Positions 61,427 to 64,000 of a stretch of 64,000 bases of DNA are shown piece by piece. The DNA comes from Mariniblastus sp. (GTDB lineage Bacteria > Planctomycetota > Planctomycetia > Pirellulales > Pirellulaceae). The notes under the pieces were generated by a model that was given only the letters and a program-made list of their open reading frames with translations, did no database searches and was not told the DNA's origin. How positions within the stretch are numbered: position 1 is the stretch's first letter; each line of letters opens with the position of its first letter. The translations under genes were made by a program, and so were the position numbers. The DNA lies in contig JAQXDZ010000014.1 in the NCBI GenBank assembly GCA_029251085.1, forward strand, positions 26,353 to 90,352, written 5' to 3'.

Positions 61427-63985
61427 CTACTTTAAACCCTTCAACACAACTCCATATTTCCCACTTTCACCGAGATCCTGCTCTTCCAAAATTTCGGCGA
61501 TTCCCTTCCGACCTACCACGGCCCCCCAAGCGGCTAACCACGCATTCGTATTAGTTTCTTGCCATCCTGGAGACTTGTAACCTGCGGCTTTGGCCAACGC
61601 CAAACTACGCAAGTTGTTATGAATTTGTCTTTTCTCCTCCTGCTTGTTATTTACATCACACCACAGCATCCATCTCACTAATTCACCCACAAGCTTATTC
61701 GCATTTGGTTTATCCCAAGAGATCCCCGGGAGAAACAAGGCTCCTCCGTTCCAGGGAACTTCCTTCGCCATGGCATCAAACGCCAGCGACTCTACCACCG
61801 ACGTTGCTACCTCTTCCTGCTTTCCTTGATTAGCAATGGCACCCAAATATCCAGCCGCCATGCGACGCACCTGAGCAACATCCCCATCGACCATGACTTC
61901 GACCAATTCCCCGGGAGTAAATCTTGTGATAACCGGAGCGAGAGCCGCTGCAATTTGAGGCACTTTCAAAGCAACTTCTAAAACCTGATTCGCACTAACA
62001 TCCCCAGAATTTGCCTTCATTTCCTCGACAATACGCATTCCGATTGGACGACCTAAACTTGGGAATTGAGGAATCAAATTTGCCTTTTCAATTAACCCAT
62101 TGGTCGTCTTGGTCATCGAGACTCTCGCTGCGGCAGCCCAAGTTCGAACGACTGCATTTTGTGCATTATTGGCATGAACATTTAGAAGATATTCATCAAC
62201 ATCCTGCCCTCCAATTTCAGCTAACGCCGCAATGGCCCAGCCTCGCTTAGGAATATTCTCGTCTATGCTTATCACCGCCAAGAGCTTTTTGATCATCGCC
62301 TCGCGATTGGCATCACTCTCTTTCGTATTGGCTACGATCGACTTGATCGCCGACTGAGCTGTTTTTGATGTCTCCAGTTGCGCGATCATCTCGTCCTGCG
62401 ATTCGAGACCGTTTGGTTCAACAGCCAAGGCCGGGATAGCCAAGGCACCGATCATCAGGACAACCACAACCATCGTCGCCCGGGATCGCCGCAAAACCAA
62501 CATTCCCAAAAATCCAAAAAACAAAATGCCAGAAGTATAGGAGGTCGCACTCAATCCATTCTCGACTGTCGGCGAAGAATCTCCTTCATTTCGCGTATTC
62601 ACCAACTGCGAATCAACCTCACTCCAATCAATCGAGCCAACTTTTAGCGTGCCCTCTTTCTTGGAACCCGGACCGAAACGGTTGGCATCATAATTCAGCG
62701 TATTATTTCGGTTGCGAGGCATTCGATAATTGGCAAACGTCAAATTCTCTTTCGCTAGAACCTCTCTTGGAAAATCACCATCCACAACCGTGAGAGTCAT
62801 CGATTTTAATAGCTCGAGTCCCGAGGCGACCGTTTTCTCCCGATCGCTCTTCAAAGCTGTAGCATTCTTGCGATCAATGGCCGGTCCGCGGAGTCCAAAA
62901 TACTCTCCAATGTTCAACAGTTCTTTCTCTTGTTCTTCATGGCCAAGTGAAAGCGTGCCATCGGCCACCGCGAGAAGATCAGACGCAAACAACTCTTTCG
63001 CAATTCCGTTTTTCGGCTCTGGATTCCGCTCTTTCACAAGTTGATTTCGACGATATTCAGGAATATCTTTTTCCGTTCCACCAATAATTCGAAGTGGCAA
63101 CGGACGTGTAACGTTGTTAAATAAATCGATTCCGCTGACCTGGCGAACGACATACTCCTCGGGAATTGCTCGAATCTTCCGCGGCCCATCGGTTAACAAA
63201 TAGACAACGTTCCGCAACTCGCCTTTGTTGAATGCCGACAATCTCATCGGCACGACCAACTCCTCCGATTTGAAACGAAACCCCATCCCCTGAACGTTCC
63301 CATCGAAAACACTACCGTCGGGCAGATCAGATTTTACTCGACGCTGTCCAGGCTGAGGGTTAACTGCACCGCGATCGCCTACCTTTGTTTTGACCGCGAC
63401 AAAGCACCAACCTTCGGAAATGTAATCAGCCGTGACAGCGTCCATCCCTTCCGGGTATTTATAACTATTTTTATCCATCCATTTCTTGAGAGCTTCCGCC
63501 GAACCGGCTGAGAGAACTGCTACTTCATACATCCCGACCGCTTCTTCCTTTAACACCTGCACTGAATTCTTCCGCATCATCAGCGCTCTGTCCCTCCCCG
63601 CGAGTCTTACCCCACCTCCAAAGCCGGCGGCAAGATTCCCCTGCATTACGAACCTCAAATCGACAACTACTTCTGGCGGATCGATCGCATTGGCAATTTG
63701 TTCAAACGTATCGTCCGCAACTTTCCTTAACTCAGGCGGATTGGGAAACGGAATTAACATTCCAAAATTATCAACGTCCCCGGAAAAACCGGGCCGAATC
63801 ACAAACGTCTCTACCCCGTCTTTATGAAACACATAAGTTTTCTGTAACCCAATACGGGTGATGGGCGATTGATCTCCAGTGAAAATTGGAGGTACCATTC
63901 CGCAGGGATCAGCTTTCACTTGAGCCAGTATCACTAAGCCCGCGACTACTGAAAAAAAGAATGTAAATAGGTCTCGTTTCTTCAT
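61427..63985 (-). CDS. DUF2330 protein with C-terminal HEAT-like domain
   Basis: Protein of 852 aa. A signal peptide (about 1-25) ends VKA-DPCG, then a DUF2330 domain (about 26-330; CGMVPPIF, MLIPFPNPPELRKV). A membrane helix followed by arginines (about 478-497, GILFFGFLGMLVLRRSR) looks like a C-terminal anchor, but the frame continues at once with a second signal-like stretch (MVVVVLMIGALAIPALAV, about 500-517) and a helical, HEAT-repeat-like region (about 530-852). The product may be one membrane protein with two extracytoplasmic domains, or a fusion of two genes. Its start lies 15 bases from the window edge. Confidence 0.87.
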   Translation of the reverse strand: MKKRDLFTFFFSVVAGLVILAQVKADPCGMVPPIFTGDQSPITRIGLQKTYVFHKDGVETFVIRPGFSGDVDNFGMLIPFPNPPELRKVADDTFEQIANAIDPPEVVVDLRFVMQGNLAAGFGGGVRLAGRDRALMMRKNSVQVLKEEAVGMYEVAVLSAGSAEALKKWMDKNSYKYPEGMDAVTADYISEGWCFVAVKTKVGDRGAVNPQPGQRRVKSDLPDGSVFDGNVQGMGFRFKSEELVVPMRLSAFNKGELRNVVYLLTDGPRKIRAIPEEYVVRQVSGIDLFNNVTRPLPLRIIGGTEKDIPEYRRNQLVKERNPEPKNGIAKELFASDLLAVADGTLSLGHEEQEKELLNIGEYFGLRGPAIDRKNATALKSDREKTVASGLELLKSMTLTVVDGDFPREVLAKENLTFANYRMPRNRNNTLNYDANRFGPGSKKEGTLKVGSIDWSEVDSQLVNTRNEGDSSPTVENGLSATSYTSGILFFGFLGMLVLRRSRATMVVVVLMIGALAIPALAVEPNGLESQDEMIAQLETSKTAQSAIKSIVANTKESDANREAMIKKLLAVISIDENIPKRGWAIAALAEIGGQDVDEYLLNVHANNAQNAVVRTWAAAARVSMTKTTNGLIEKANLIPQFPSLGRPIGMRIVEEMKANSGDVSANQVLEVALKVPQIAAALAPVITRFTPGELVEVMVDGDVAQVRRMAAGYLGAIANQGKQEEVATSVVESLAFDAMAKEVPWNGGALFLPGISWDKPNANKLVGELVRWMLWCDVNNKQEEKRQIHNNLRSLALAKAAGYKSPGWQETNTNAWLAAWGAVVGRKGIAEILEEQDLGESGKYGVVLKGLK

Positions 63986-64000
63986 TACTGAACCTGCTTA

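Noticed and set aside
1..64000. tRNA, rRNA, tmRNA, RNase P RNA, CRISPR arrays, insertion sequences, prophage genes
   Set aside because: Looked for on both strands by characteristic motifs; none was seen. Only the SRP RNA and the candidate sigma-54 RNA were found.

Overview
The window looks like chromosome from a planctomycete, most likely of the Pirellulaceae type. It carries a DUF1559 prepilin-like protein, an adjacent DUF1549/DUF1553 and DUF1501 pair, a eukaryote-like Ser/Thr kinase with a C-terminal membrane anchor, a DUF2330 protein, a DUF368 carrier, and a MoxR/DUF58/DUF4129/RDD/SpoIIM membrane cluster. GC content is intermediate, intergenic gaps are common, and no tRNA, rRNA, insertion sequence, prophage or CRISPR array was seen. 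The genus is an inference.

Layout. 0-5.8 kb (+): a DUF1559 protein, then four glycosyltransferase-type genes that probably build a surface glycan. 5.8-10 kb (-): aroB, a PhyH-type dioxygenase and a Ser/Thr kinase. 10.2-14.5 kb (+): a small GGQ release-factor-like protein, an intergenic region with a consensus sigma-54 promoter followed by a short structured RNA and terminator, then the DUF1549 and DUF1501 genes. 14.8-16.8 kb (+): lpxD-lpxI for lipid A. 17.5-21.1 kb (+): a stand-alone DsbD-alpha-like protein and a full DsbD-type reductase whose catalytic cysteine codon is TGA, followed by a SECIS-like hairpin. 21.2-28.3 kb: purM (-), then glgX, dprA, xthA and a sialate O-acetylesterase (+). 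28.4-30 kb (-): an RsbW-like kinase, a STAS protein and a small membrane protein. 30.4-44.1 kb: a three-domain LplT/PlsC/acyl-ACP synthetase fusion, an ATP-grasp ligase, a second STAS protein, DUF368, ispE, a SpoVG protein with a zinc ribbon, an exported protein, rpmA, obgE, coaX and a divergent MnmE-like GTPase. 44.2-64 kb (all -): DUF58, MoxR, DUF4350, DUF4129, a membrane protein, SpoIIM-like and RDD as one tight operon; rpoN; recR, ybaB, dnaX and the SRP RNA; a GMC oxidoreductase; an HtrA-like protease; and a DUF2330 protein.

Main points of interest: (1) a probable selenocysteine (UxxC) DsbD at 18487-21075, which a stop-at-TGA gene caller would truncate just before its active site; (2) a sigma-54 promoter at 11051-11066 placed to drive a roughly 100-nt RNA ending in a strong intrinsic terminator, with a palindrome about 110 bp upstream; (3) a run of nine A in dnaX where either frameshift gives an immediate stop, yielding a gamma-sized product; (4) an SRP RNA upstream of dnaX with an unusual apical loop; (5) a dprA that has no ATG/GTG/TTG start before its N-terminal helix-hairpin-helix domain but has an AGGAG-type site followed by ATC. 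All calls come from reading the sequence; no database search was run.
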